NCBI GenBank assembly: GCA_036245805.1
Contig: BTRK01000002.1
Span: forward strand, 19,399,067 to 19,463,066
Direction: 5' to 3'
Source: Pristionchus mayeri
Taxonomy: Eukaryota; Nematoda; Chromadorea; Rhabditida; Neodiplogasteridae
Length of the DNA stretch: 64,000 nt
The notes under the pieces: generated by a model
Told to the model about the DNA's origin: nothing
Database searches by the model: none
What the model saw: the letters and a program-made list of their open reading frames with translations, nothing else
Program-made: the position numbers and the translations under genes
Shown here: positions 1 to 13,100 of the stretch, one piece after another
How the letters are laid out: every line of letters starts with the position of its first letter
Position numbering within the stretch: position 1 is the first letter of the stretch

Positions 1-622
1 AACTTTTTCTTATTCTTAGAGAAGCTCTGAAGACAGTCATTTCTGTGCTGACGTTGTTCGTTTGACTTACCATTATCGGCATCGGTGACACGATGGGATC
101 GTCAATCACGAGAGGATTATCCAATGATCTAAATTTGAGATTTGATCAGAAAATAAATATGTAACTAACTCATCCATCGGAATTTCTCCCAGTAGATTCA
201 GAGGATCATGCAAGGTGCCGGGAATCTTCACTTTAAGAGGAAAATCTTTCGGCCTTTTCAGTGGAGGGTCAACCTGAACAATTATGTTACAATCCCATAC
301 GTTATTCCCACATACTGTTCCCGGAGTGACGCTATTCAGGTTGAGCGGGTCATGAATGTTTCCACCAGTCGGATAAATGAAATCATCTCGGAAGCGTTTC
401 TTTCCCTTGTTGTGATGATGAGCTTCCCCTGCAACGACTAGTTTCTACGGGACTATCAACACAGGACTCACCATGTCGTCTTTTGAATCCGCCTTTATTA
501 TCTCCGCTCTTTCTTCCACTCTGAGAAAACCTGCGACCTCCACGACCACTTGATTCCGACTGTCGTGGCGCTTCTACCTCTACTTTCGTCTCGATTTCTG
601 AAGCATCGTTGTCTCCAGACAT
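1..622 (-). CDS. MEPCE/Bin3-like RNA 5' methylphosphate capping enzyme, N-terminal part (runs off left edge)
   Basis: Seen: minus-strand exons 622-472, 428-170, 128-71 and 26-<1, with introns of 43, 41 and 44 nt, GT/AG ends and matching phases. The product starts MSGDNDASEI and then has an Arg/Gly/Ser-rich tract. It carries two copies of a DPLNL motif (GNIHDPLNLN and LHDPLNLLGE) and ends here in a Lys-rich stretch SFSKNKKK. Known: two such DPLNL boxes occur in the N-terminal half of MEPCE (Bin3), which O-methylates the gamma phosphate of 7SK and other Pol III RNAs. Inferred: the SAM-dependent methyltransferase domain lies left of the window. An upstream in-frame ATG at 643 is possible; I chose 622 because TTACAG directly precedes it and looks like a trans-splice acceptor. 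The gene is divergent from the mut-7-like gene at 1129. Confidence 0.72.
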
Positions 623-1128
623 CTGTAATTTAGTGTTTGACATCATAAATATAATACCAGCAACAAATAAACGCAAGTGCATCAAATTGTAGTTCAGGAG
701 GCCCAACCAGGGTTTCGAAACTTTTTGAAAGAAGAACAAAGAACACTGCGCGCAATTTATACCACGAGAGCACACACTCTATTTCTGCGCTATTTTTCAG
801 CGTATACTCGACGAGAGAGTATATGGAAATAGGAGACGCAGACGAAAAAGCATGTATTCCTAAAATGCAGTTATGTAGTTTGTAGTTTTAATTCATTTTT
901 TGATTTAGAAATTTTGTTTTCGTGAAATCTTGGAATTGGTTCGCGCAATGACGAATTTAATTACTTTTAAAAGTAAACAATGCTTCAAAATGCTATGCGG
1001 ATAACTTATTTGTCCTATTTCTCCTCCCACATATTTTGTTTTGCTAATCTAGAACGCGCTGATCTAGCCAAATCGGTATCCTGCGCGTAAATAACTCTAT
1101 TTTTATGAAACAATTTAGTTGAAGCTGC
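623..1128. other. Divergent intergenic region
   Basis: A 506-bp AT-rich gap lies between two divergently oriented start codons (622 minus, 1129 plus). It would have to hold both promoters. I see no repeat, RNA gene or convincing extra exon in it. Confidence 0.5.
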
Positions 1129-4100
1129 ATGACGTCTGCAGCCGTAGATACGGCTGATGTTCTCAACAATACGACTGGTAGTCTGGTTGAGACTAAAGTA
1201 GCGGAATCTACATCAAAGCCTGTAGAAGAAGAGAAGAGAAAACTAACGAAAGAAGAAAAGAAGCTCAGGCATAGTGTGTTTGAAGAGCCTCTGGCTACTC
1301 GGAGAGACCTCCTCAAGGTTAGCTCTTTTTCAAATATAGATACAATGATCATTGAAATATATTCTAGAAGAGGATATTCTGAATACCTGATGCTTCATAC
1401 AACATCTAAGAAAAAAAAGCGATTCAGTATGACCAGGGACACTATTTTTTGTCACTAGACAGCTGATATGAGGCCGTTTGCCTAAGAGTCGAGCAAGGAC
1501 CGGGACAGGAAAAAAAACTCGATTTTCTGTAACAATGGGTTGTGGGGTAAGTGAAGGTGCTTAAAATGGTGGACACATCCATTTTGCTCACAGGGTCGCC
1601 GTTGCCCCCAGACGTCGTCACGTCGAAACCAGTTTTTTTTGAATATATCGCCCCTCCGTAAAGTGCTAAAATTACGTGAATAAGGTTTCCGGGGTAGAAT
1701 TTTATGCTGATTACTAAGCCTAAGCCTAAGCGTATCCACTTCATTTTTCACGAATTATTTAAAAATTCAACTCTTCATAGACTCAATATCGAGCCAAATG
1801 AGTTACATGGTTGGAACCGGCGTGACGAGTAGATTCAGAATCTCAAATTTCATCGATTTTCTTCATAGGCTTTTCGAAATTGAAATGAAAATGTGAGTAG
1901 AAATCGAGCGAAATCGGCGCGCCTCTCTTCTTTTTCCGCTCGCACCACCACACTCTCTCGCCACTTCCTCGATAGGGAAGAGGGGTATTGCGGAGTGCCG
2001 ACTCGTTTATCACCGTTCTCTATTCACATTTTCATTTCAATTTCGAAAAACCTATGGGGAAAATCGATGAAATTTGAGATTCTGAATCTACTCGTCACGC
2101 CGGTTCCAACCATGTAACTCATTTGGCTCGATATTGAGTCTATGAGGAGTTGATTTTTTAAATATTATTTAAATAGTTCGTGAAAAAATGAAGAGGCTAG
2201 GCGTAATCAGCATAAAATTCTACCCCGGAAGCCTTATTCACGTAATTTTAGCACTTTGAGGAGGGGCGGTATAATAAAAAAAACTGGTTTCGACGTGACG
2301 ACGTCTGGGGCCAACGGCGACCCTGTGAGCAACATGGAAGTGCCCACCATTTTCAGCACCTTCACTTACCCCAAAACCCATTGTATCAGAAAAACGAGTT
2401 TTTTTTGCTGTCCGGGAAATTTCCGGATCGGCTCGATTCTTACTCAAACGGCCTCATATATTTATACGAAGCTTGCGATGATACATCTTGATATATATGT
2501 GCCAACGTGCACCAGATTTAAATTGAGGGTTTTGTAAAAAAAAATGTTGGTAAGACAATTTTATTTTGTGAGGACTTGCTTGCTCCAAACGACAAGACTC
2601 CTCGTGATCCAGAAACGGAGAAGGAATGTGCTGAGCTAGCGGAATCGGCTCTCTGCCAGGCATTCGGAGAAGCCACGAATCCATACAAAGATGCATTCGA
2701 CATCTATGAGGTCTTCTCAGACAATAAGGAGAAGGTAGACCTTTCCTTTCAAAGTGGACCTGTTTCACTACATTAACAGTTTTTTCTCTCTAGAAGCGAT
2801 TGTGCCGGTGGCGAGTACGATCAACTGAAAAATATATTGATTAAATTATTATCAAAATATTTTTATAATATCCGTCTATGAGCAAAATATTTTTATAATA
2901 TCCGTCTATCTCTGAGTCAAAATTCTAGAATTGTAACATTTTTTAGCGTTTGAAAATTTCCACCAACAATGGGCGTTCGATGTTCTTACTGAGGCAATAT
3001 ATTAGGGCCGAGGGCATGTGATTTTTAGAGTGACTTTTCACTGGGCTGCATTGGGGATTTGAAAAACTTATGGATATTTGGATTTTCCTTCCCACGTGCG
3101 AATGAATGGTCTCGTTGGCCTACACTAATGGCTATGTAATGCCTACTAATATAGTTTTCTTATGTGTATGATATTTTTTTTCAGTACAAGAGAGTTCATA
3201 AGATTCTCTTCAAAACATTTGAAGCGTGGATCGAAAAGTGCGGTACGCCGGAGAAGATAGAGGGATGGCTCACCAACGAGTTCAAGGTGAGTCATATCAT
3301 AATTATCAAGGACATATGGCACTTGAGCAATGACGTTTATTAGGGTGGCACGGCATCACTTTTCGGAATTACCAACTGAAAACGTATACAGTATACCGTG
3401 CAGTTCTAATGGAATGAAAAATAATACTCCCGGGGAGTAACTCCCCTCACAAAAAAAACAGTCCCCTTGTAATACTGTAATACAAAAAATAATACTCCCC
3501 TTGTCAGTACAAAAAGGATACTATTTTTTATAGAAATAGAAATTTAAGAAAGCTATAATGTAGGTAGGGAGCGCAGGCGGATTTCTTCAAAATGCTTCTA
3601 AAATAAAATGCGCATGGAATTCAATGAGCTGCCGATTCTATTTCAAAAAGAAAAATTTAAAAATTTTGCGAAATAATTTAATTAAGCGAGTTTACAAAAT
3701 TAACGCTGGGGCTAGAGTACCGTACCCCTGAGACTAGGGCCTTGCCTGAATCAGCTACTGACTATTTTCTCAATGTATTTTATTTATTATTTTTCTTTAT
3801 TTAGAAAAAAATAAATTATATAAAAATATGTTTTTGAATGCATTTAAGGGTCATTTTGTGAAATAGAGACCAGGAAAATCATTTATCACCGAGGTTTAAT
3901 GACAATTCGGGAACAGGACGTTTCAAGGCTTAAAATCGATACAACGTCCTTCCGTTACTTGTCCGGTAGAAAAACAGTACACCAATATGTGCGGTAGAGT
4001 CCATAGAATCACATCAGCAAGGAAAATAGCACCGGACAAGCAACGGAAAGGAGATATCGATCGATAAAAGCGAAGTTCTGAAAAGACGCAGGTTGCAAGG

Positions 4101-7100
4101 TTAACAATCGATACAACGTCCTTCCATCACGTGTCCGGTGGAAAAGCAATACACCAATATTCGCGGTAGAGTCCATAGAATCACATCAGTAAGGAAAATA
4201 GCACCGGACACGCGACGGAAAGGGGATATCGATCGAATAAGTACAAACTTGAACAGGCTTTTGTTAATCTTCTTGGAAATGCAATATATGTAAGCCAAAA
4301 GAGGTCAAAATCTTTCAGGAAGGTAATTGAGACCTGCGGAACGTATACATAAATCAAAAATTACTTTTATTAAATGCAGAAGTTGGGAAAACATTAAAAA
4401 AACGCAATTTCGAAACCAGAAACTGTGAAACGGATCGCGAAGTGAAACGGGACCCCAAGAGTTTTGGATACTGTAATCGTGAATTCTGAAATGACGGGAG
4501 TCTGCGGTCCCTAAATGTAGGATTAGAATGAACATAACACTTTTATTCTTGCAGAATATTCAAATTAACACCTATGATTACTGTACTGTTATAAAGACGA
4601 ATTTTAACAGAAAAATGCGACCGTGAATAAAAATTTCAAAAAAATAAGATGAAGAACGATAACCATCGTAGTAGAGCAGATAACTGTCAAACGACGCCCC
4701 CCAAATGCTCCTCGTGGGAACCTTTTCTCTCGGCAGCCGCATGATGGCAAAAACGACTCATCCGGTCTTCTTTTTGAGGTGGGGGGAGGGGGGTTAGATA
4801 CGGGCCGGAAGTTCACCCGTACGGCAATTTTTTCATCGACATTCCAGTTAATAAATGGTCACCCCTGTATAGGAAGGTGTACTGTAAAATTCATTTGCAC
4901 AGGTTATGATGGTTTCCTGCGGCACTGTACTTTTTTGTAAATCTTGCCTGAGAGTCTGTAGCTTTTCTACCGTTTCTTTCAAAGTATTGTACTATTGTTA
5001 TACGTTTTTCATTTTTTAAAATGATTAAAGTGATTTTAGTGTAACAAGTCGCGTCGTCGCAATTTTGGCGTTTTTTCCCAATGTTTAGAAAAATAACTTC
5101 TGGGAGATTGCTTGAAATTGAGACCCCGTTTGACAAAATATTCAAAATTCTCCGATCTCTTCCCAGCTATCAGGGTATGTATTAGGGCGGGGAAAACTAC
5201 TCATCGAGTCGATTTGTTTACTAGTTGGATCAAGTCTCTCGAGCACTCGACCCTCTCCCTTTTATTGCCCCCTAGAGGACGAGTCGGTTCGAGTCGAAAT
5301 CGACTCGGCGATTTTCTCAGCTCTAAGTGGCCTAAATTGCCCATTCGTTGCGCAGTCTGAATCAGCTCTATGAGAGCTATCGAACACATATGAGGCCGTT
5401 TGCCTAAGAATCGAGCAGATCCGAATGGATTCGGCACAGCCAAAAAATGTCGATTCTCTAAAAGTCTGGGTATTTGGGTAATCGAATGTGCTGAAAACTA
5501 TGGGCGCATTCATTTTGCCCCCAGAGCCTTCGTTGGCTCCAGACGTCGTCACCTCGAAACCACATTTTTGAGTAAATCGCCCTTCGGGAAAGTGCTAAAA
5601 TTAGGTGAATATGGTTTCCGGGGTAGAATTTCATGCTGATTACGCCTATCTAATTCATTTTTTATGAATTATTAAAATAAATTTTGGAAAATCAACTTTT
5701 TTATATGCCCAAAGTCGGCTGAGAGAGTTACATGGTTGGATCCGCCTTGACGAGAGGATTCAGAATCTCTATTTTCGTCCATTTTGGAGTCCGGACTCCG
5801 AAAATTGAAAGCATTTAGTGAGCCGAAATCTGGAGAAAACGGCACTTCCTCTCCTCTTTCCCTCCCGTCGGTACAAGCGAGGGGTGCCAGAGGGGATAGG
5901 GGAGGGAGAGGGTAGAGGAAGTGTCATTTCTCCAGTTTTCTCCAGATTTCGTCTCACTAAATGCTTTCAATTTTCGGAGTCCGGACGCCAAAATGGACGA
6001 AAATAGAGATTCTGAATCCTCTCGTCACGGCGGATCCAACCATGTAATTCACTCAGCCGACTTTGGGCATATAAAAAAGTTGATTTTTCAAAATTTATTT
6101 AAATAATTCATAAAAAAAGGATTAGATAGGCGTAATGAGCAGTGATGTGCTAGGAAAGGATGCGCCCCGCTTTTTTTCGTAAGCCCGGCAGAAGAATTTG
6201 CGTGTCCCCGCTGTGCCCGTCGCCGGAGGGGTACGCCCCTACCAAAAAGCGTGAGCCCGGCGGCGGCTGGAGTGCCTGCCCGTCGACCGGGGGGGGGGGG
6301 GGGGGGGGGGTCGCCAGTCGTAAAACCATACAATTTTGGCCCTAAAACGTGCCTTGACCACCCCTAAACGAGTCGTAATCCCCCTTTCCTCTCTAGGAAG
6401 CAACCCCTGGCATGGCTCCTCGGCTTACGGCAGCGTGCTTGTCGACCTCCCCCCCCCCCCCCGGCCGCCATGCCCATCGGCCTTACGCAAACTCAAATTT
6501 TGCGTAAGCCCGGTGCCTACATTTCGTAAGGCACCCCTCCCGTACCCTTTCGAGCACATCGCTGGCAATGAGCATGAAATTCTACCCCGGAAACCATATT
6601 CACCTAATTTTAGCACTTTCCCGAAGGGCGATTAACCCCAAAAGGTGGTTTCGACGTGACGACGTCTGGAGCCAACGAAGGCTCTGGGGGCAAAATGAAT
6701 ACGCCCATCGTTTTTAGCACATTCGATTACCCTAATACCCAGACTTTTAGAGAATCGATATTTTTTGGCTGTGCCGATTCTTGCTCGATTCTTAGGCAAA
6801 CGGGTTCATATACATTTTAGGGTATTTATGTAAAAACTGTGAATATATTGAAATTCTCCGCACAAACCTGAAGAAAAATCGGAAAAAATAAATCTTCATT
6901 TCTACCCTCACGTTTACACTTTTTCGACTGGTCACCTCAATCCGAATCCGACTGTCCATAAATTAAATGATTTGGACTGCTGTGAGCTGAGAAAATCGCC
7001 TTGACTCGATTTCGACTCGAAAATGACTCGACTCACTCGCTCTCTCTTCCCGCCAAAACGAGCACTCGACGAGAGAGGGTTCGGAAACATGCCTTCCCTC

Positions 7101-10100
7101 GAGCACTCGAAAAGAGGAGTAAACAAAGTCGAGTGCTTGAGAATCGTTTTCGCCGCCCTAGTATGTATGTCTCAGGTCTAGCACGGCAATTTATTTATCG
7201 ACAACCGTTGAAAGTCATGGTCCCTATTCTGATCAAAAAATGGTGCGGCACGTGCGTCTATGCTTAACGGCACGGTTTACACCCCTTATTTACGGTTCTG
7301 TATTTCACGGCTATAAATGTAGTGATGTGCTTGGTTCGTAAACATCGCACTTTCACACAAATCAATCAAAATTCCGGAAACCGTATAGCTCAGGTACAGT
7401 ATTTTGAAAGAAACGGTAGAAAAGCTACAGACTATCAGGCAAGATTTTCAGAAACTTACTATACCGCAAGAAACCATCATGGGCTGTGAAGTGAATTTTA
7501 CATTACATCTTCTTCACAGGGGTGCCCATTTTTTTACCTAGTATGTCGATGAAAAAATTGCCGTGCTAGTATGTTTTGTAAAGAGAGTTTCCGCGATTTA
7601 TCGAAACTGCCTGAAAGCCGGCTCTGGAAATGTCGTTCAAAAATCAGAAATGTCAATCTCACCGAGACCAACAAACTGCATGTTGGCACAAATCATGCAC
7701 AGACAATTCTTCTAAAATACGTTCCAAAAATTATTTTTGGGCCCTAAAATGAGGCTTGCGTGAAAAAATTGTCCACCTTGCATCTCGAGATCTCATCATA
7801 CTACACGTTTTACCCCGGGGAAATCTCCAAATTTCAAAAAATTTCGATATAATATTGAGCGAAACATCTCACATTCAGTTGGTGTAATTTAACAGGCCGT
7901 CCACGAGAAAACGGAAGAGGTCTCGGATGGTAAAAAATAGATTATTCCGGTAATTTTTTTCTGAAGTGAGGGTCCAAAGTTCCGCAGACACCAATAGCTA
8001 AGGTTCTAGGTCGGATTTTCTGGCGTGTTTTCACTCGTAGAAAACAAATTTTCACATTAGAGCACACCAGATCTCGATCTAAAAAAGATAGGCCCAAAAA
8101 CCGATTTTTTTCGGTTGAAATCGACAGTAATTTGCTCATAACTAATTTGGATGCCCTTGGGACGTGTTTTGATTACAGTTTCGGAATCTACGTGTATAAA
8201 TGGGTATTTCACGATTTTTTTCAGATTATTAAAAATGGTGTTTTTGGGGATTCGCATCCAAAGATAGGACTTCCTTTTGGAGCCAGCCTTCCGCCGGCAT
8301 CGGCGGATTCGGATCTGGAGGAGGAGGTTCGTCGGCACTACTGCAGAAGCCCAGATCGGGGTAACAATAGTGGTGTCGGGAGCAGACCCCACCAGCATTT
8401 CTAGCCAAGACTCAGGCCACTATGACTGCTGTGGTCTGAACTACAGTTTCTGTCCGAAAAGGAAGTCCGGGACTTTCCTAGCTCCGCGCCAGGCCCCACC
8501 CCCTTGATCCCGCCCCCGAAGGGGGGATGGAGTCTGGCACCCTCCAAAAATTCGCCGAGAGGTTCCCCCCTCGAGCATGAAAACGCCATGGTTTCATGAG
8601 GGAGCGGGAGTCAAAACAGCTATGGGGAGGGCGCGCTCTAGTCACGCCGGGTGAGAGAATGCGGGGAGAGGCGAGAGAGAGCGTGGGAAGGGCAAGTGCG
8701 AGAGGTGCGGGGGAGAGAGTTGGAAGGGGCAGAGCGAGAGCTCGATCTAGGGAGAGGCTAGGGGAGGTACGAGGGGCGCGCTAAAGATAGAGCGGGGGAG
8801 GGGAGGGGGAGGAGCCTGGCGCGGAAGTAGGAAAGTGCCGGAAGTCCTATCTTTGGATGCGAATTCCCAAAAACACCATTTTTTAAATCTGAAAAAATCA
8901 TGTAATATCCATGTGTCCACGTGGATTCCGAAACTGTAATCAAAACACGTCCCAAGGGGCATCCAAATTAGTTATGAGCAAATTACTGCAGATTTCGACC
9001 GAAAAAACCCCCCCGGTTTTTGGGACTATATTTTTTAGATCGAGATCTGGTGAGCTCTAATGTGAAAATTTGTTTTCTACGAGTGAAAACACGCCAGAAA
9101 ATCTATATCTCGTAAAAATCTGAGATACTAAATTTTTCGACCCAAAATACTGTATCTTTTTCAAAACCGACCTAGAACCTTAGCTATTGGTGCCTGCGTT
9201 CCTAACTTTGGACCCTCACTTCAGAAAAAAATTTGAATAATCTATTTTTTACCATCCGAGAACCCTTCCCAGTTGTTACGTTTTCTCGTGGACGGTCTGT
9301 TAATGTGTCCTTCGCCCATAGGTGCCGATTATGGAAACTTATGAATGTATACCAACGGGATCAATCACTTTCTACGCATATCTGGATAATTCAATAATGT
9401 TATGTTGAAATAACATGGGACAGAACACAATTGAAAAAGTTCAAAATCACTCCTTCAAAACATCGAAAATTTAAAATTTTGCACTTTGACGCACTTTGAC
9501 AAGCACTTTGACTTTTTTTTAACCTTCAATACGTGTATTACACTATTCTAACATAGTTTAAGCGAATATTTCAAGCGCGCAGGATCCTAAAAGTTCGTAT
9601 CATGAACTTCGTGATCATGATAACCAAATTTTAAGAGACCGTTTTAAGAGATTTTAAGAGAACTGGTCCACGGATGGCAAAAATTAGATAATTTCCGTAC
9701 TTATTTTCTGAAATGCGGGTACCAAGTGCTGATTGACGGCTACAATAGCTAAGGCAGGGAGGTCGATTTTGAAAAAGTTACAGGTACCTCCTACTTTTGG
9801 GGTCGAAAAATTTGATATCTCAGAATTATGCGGCAAATAAATTTTCTAGGGTATTTTCACTCGTAGAGTACGAATTTCGATATCCGACTGCGAGAAAATG
9901 CGAAACAAAAATATTTGGGTCGAAAAACCAATTTTTTCGACAAAAAATCGAGTCTATGCATTCAAAAACGTTCGAGGTGCATATTTTCGTTACAATGAGA
10001 AATTTTCAGATTAAAAAAATAGACTTTTGTGATATGATGATCCAAAGTATGATCATCATATCACAAAAGTCTATTTTTTTAAATATGAAAATTTTTCACA

Positions 10101-13100
10101 ATACATAACTTTTCACGTAGACTCCGAAAATCGGATCGTAAAAATGCACCTCGAACGTTTTTGAATGCGTATACACGATTTTTCGTCTGCAAAAGAATTG
10201 GTTCTTCGATTCGGATATCGAAAGTCGTACTCTACGAGTGAAAATACCCTGGAAAATTTATTTCCCGCATAATTCTGAGATATAAAATCTTTCGGCACTA
10301 TTGCAGAAGCCCAGATCGGGGTAACAATAGTGGTGTCAGGAGTAGACCCCAGCCAGGTAAGTCGTACCTTGAGACTGCCGAACCCTTAGACATGTTTGTA
10401 TTGTCATACTGTTTAGCCTACACGCGGAGGGAAGCTGTGAACTGACGCTTTATAGGGCAAGGCATAATTCCAGCAGGGACTCAAAAATACCCTATAAATA
10501 CCCTACATTCTTGAGCATTTAGGCTGAAATTTTCCTTAGTATGTTTGAGGGTTCTGCAGTCTATGGGTATGACTTACCTCTTGGGCTCTACTCCCGATAC
10601 CATTCACCACTATTGTTACCCCGAACTGGGCTTGCAGTAGTGCCAATCTTTCGACCCCAAATGTAGGAGGTACCTGTAACTTTTTTCAAAATGGACCCCC
10701 CAGCCTTAACTATTGTGGCCGTCAATCAGCACTCGGTACCCGCATTTCAGAAAAAAAGTACGGAAATTATCTAATTTTTGACCATCCGTGGACCCATGAC
10801 AAAAAGGTATTCTCTGTTAATTATTTTTGTCTTAATTTAAAAAAAATAAGATCATATCAAAATACGCTTCCGAATTGATCTAGGTGTGATTCTGGGAAAT
10901 AGAAACCGGGAAATAATTTATTACTGAGATTTAATGAATATTCGGGAAGAGCAACGAAAGCCTTCAAATCAAGATATTTGACATTGCTCCGTCTGTAACC
11001 TTTAAATGTGTGCTCGAGAGTCGTTACGTTCTATTGCTTGCGAAATTTAAGGTCGGACAAGAGGAGCAAATCTATTATCTATTATCGAGTCCATAAATTG
11101 TATGTGTAACGAAATATAGGGTCTGGCAGAAGGAGCAAATCAATTATCGGTCGAAAGGGTGCAATCGAAAAACATATTTTTCTAAATTGACTATGAAACA
11201 CATTATACGGGCCTCAAAGTGGTCAAAATGATGTGGGAAGATAATTGATACATGGATAATTCATTCGGTCAAAAAAATAATCTTTAACAAAAACAAACAG
11301 TTGAAAACAACTGAAAAATATTTCAAAAGTTCAAAAAAGGATTGTAATCGCAAACTTTGTGTGCATGTGTCGAGATTTCGCAAACTTTGTGTGCATGTGA
11401 CGAGATATCTGGATACTGTACTCTTGAAACCTCAAATGACCGCACTCTGCTGTCCCTACGTATGGGTGAAGGACACCTGCATTTTTCACCAAAACACGAA
11501 TTTTTCGTTCAATACAATATCGATAAGTAGGGACTGCAACGGTGTTAACGAATGAGCAAAACAATTCACAAATGGGTACCCAATCGAAGAGTATGCCTAC
11601 CCCATTCCGACTTAACACTTTAGTCTAAAAAAATAATGATCAACTAAAGAAAAAACAATAATAAACATATCAAAATTCCGACGCTTTCAGTCCAATTGGA
11701 GCGCATCTCAAGTCACCCCCTTCACTCCGAATTATCGCAAACTGAAGTAGCTGATTTTTATTGAAGTCACGCAAAACCATTTAGTGTTTGGTTTTTACTT
11801 GTGAATAGCACTCTAGCAGCCACTAATCATCAGTTATATTTACAAATTCGGAAAGAAATTATTCTAGGCACCTTGAAGCCACACTGACAATAATAGATTA
11901 CGGTAGTTGCAAATTCGACGTTCATTTTCTCTGAGGACGACATTCGTATATTTCTAATTTTGTAATATAAGATGCGCATCGATGTCCTGAAATACATACT
12001 TAAAAATCTCACATATACGAATGTCGTCCTCCGAGGAAACATTGAAAGTTCATATTCGTAACGGTAAAACGCTCAATTTTGACGGCCTCATTCTCTTTTA
12101 TTAGATATTTATATTTATTTTTATATTGAAAACCATTTTTTGTGCTTCATAATCTACAAATACTGAGAAAACGAAGCTTCAGCACTTAGTTCTTAAAACA
12201 CATGTATTTTCGATCGCTTCGTGCTTCTCCAATTCTGCAATATGTCTCTTCTTGCCATGCTTGGTGTTCTTTGAATATGTGTTCATATTCATTCCAATCA
12301 ATAAAATAGATAAAAAATCACATAAAATATTTTTAAAAAATGTTTTAAAATATTTAAAGAATTTGGCTTGAAAAGTACGGTAGTTTGAAGGAAAAGCGTC
12401 GGAAGGAGGCATCCATTATTCCGTACTCAAAAATTCTCGTTGCCGTCCCTATCGATAAGTTTTTAAATTTTGAAATTTATTCATTAATTAAAATATAATT
12501 GTATTGTGTGTATTATAAATTCAAGTACGTTTATCTTACAGACAACTGTTTGAAAAACTTGAAATATGATTTTTGCATAGAAATGAGATGTTTATGAAAC
12601 AAGCATATCCCGAAATTTCGAATGTTTTCCACGAAATGCAGACCCATAAGTATGGGATATGAACCGTGCCGTTAGAAATAGAAAATACCACACATTCTGA
12701 ACTGTACAGGGAGCATGCCTTTCAACGAAGTGCTGAGAAAAAAAATGCCTTGAGATAGACAAGAGGGCGCCAGAGGGAGGACCAACATTTTTAAATTCTG
12801 AATTACGGGTTAGCAACGGGTTAGGGTCATAAAATCAGATGAGTATATGAAATTGTAAACAACGCGAGTAACTCGTGACCCGGTCTATCCACATATACCC
12901 CCCATATATTTTCAGAAGGAAACAATGGAAAAGATCGTAAAGAAAGGGACGGTGCAGTTGGATAATCTGCTTCGGATATTTCATCTCAAGGGGGCTGATG
13001 TCACAGAATTAGTCTCTGAGAAGATCAAAGTATTAATTATTATTCAGTAATTACTCTAATTTTTTACAGTAATAATGAGAGCTGTGTAATCATGAATATT

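Noticed and set aside
8596..8784. Arg/Gly/Glu-rich frame in the loop of the TTAA palindrome
   Set aside because: Low-complexity GAGAGGCG-type repeats explain it; no conservation between arms.
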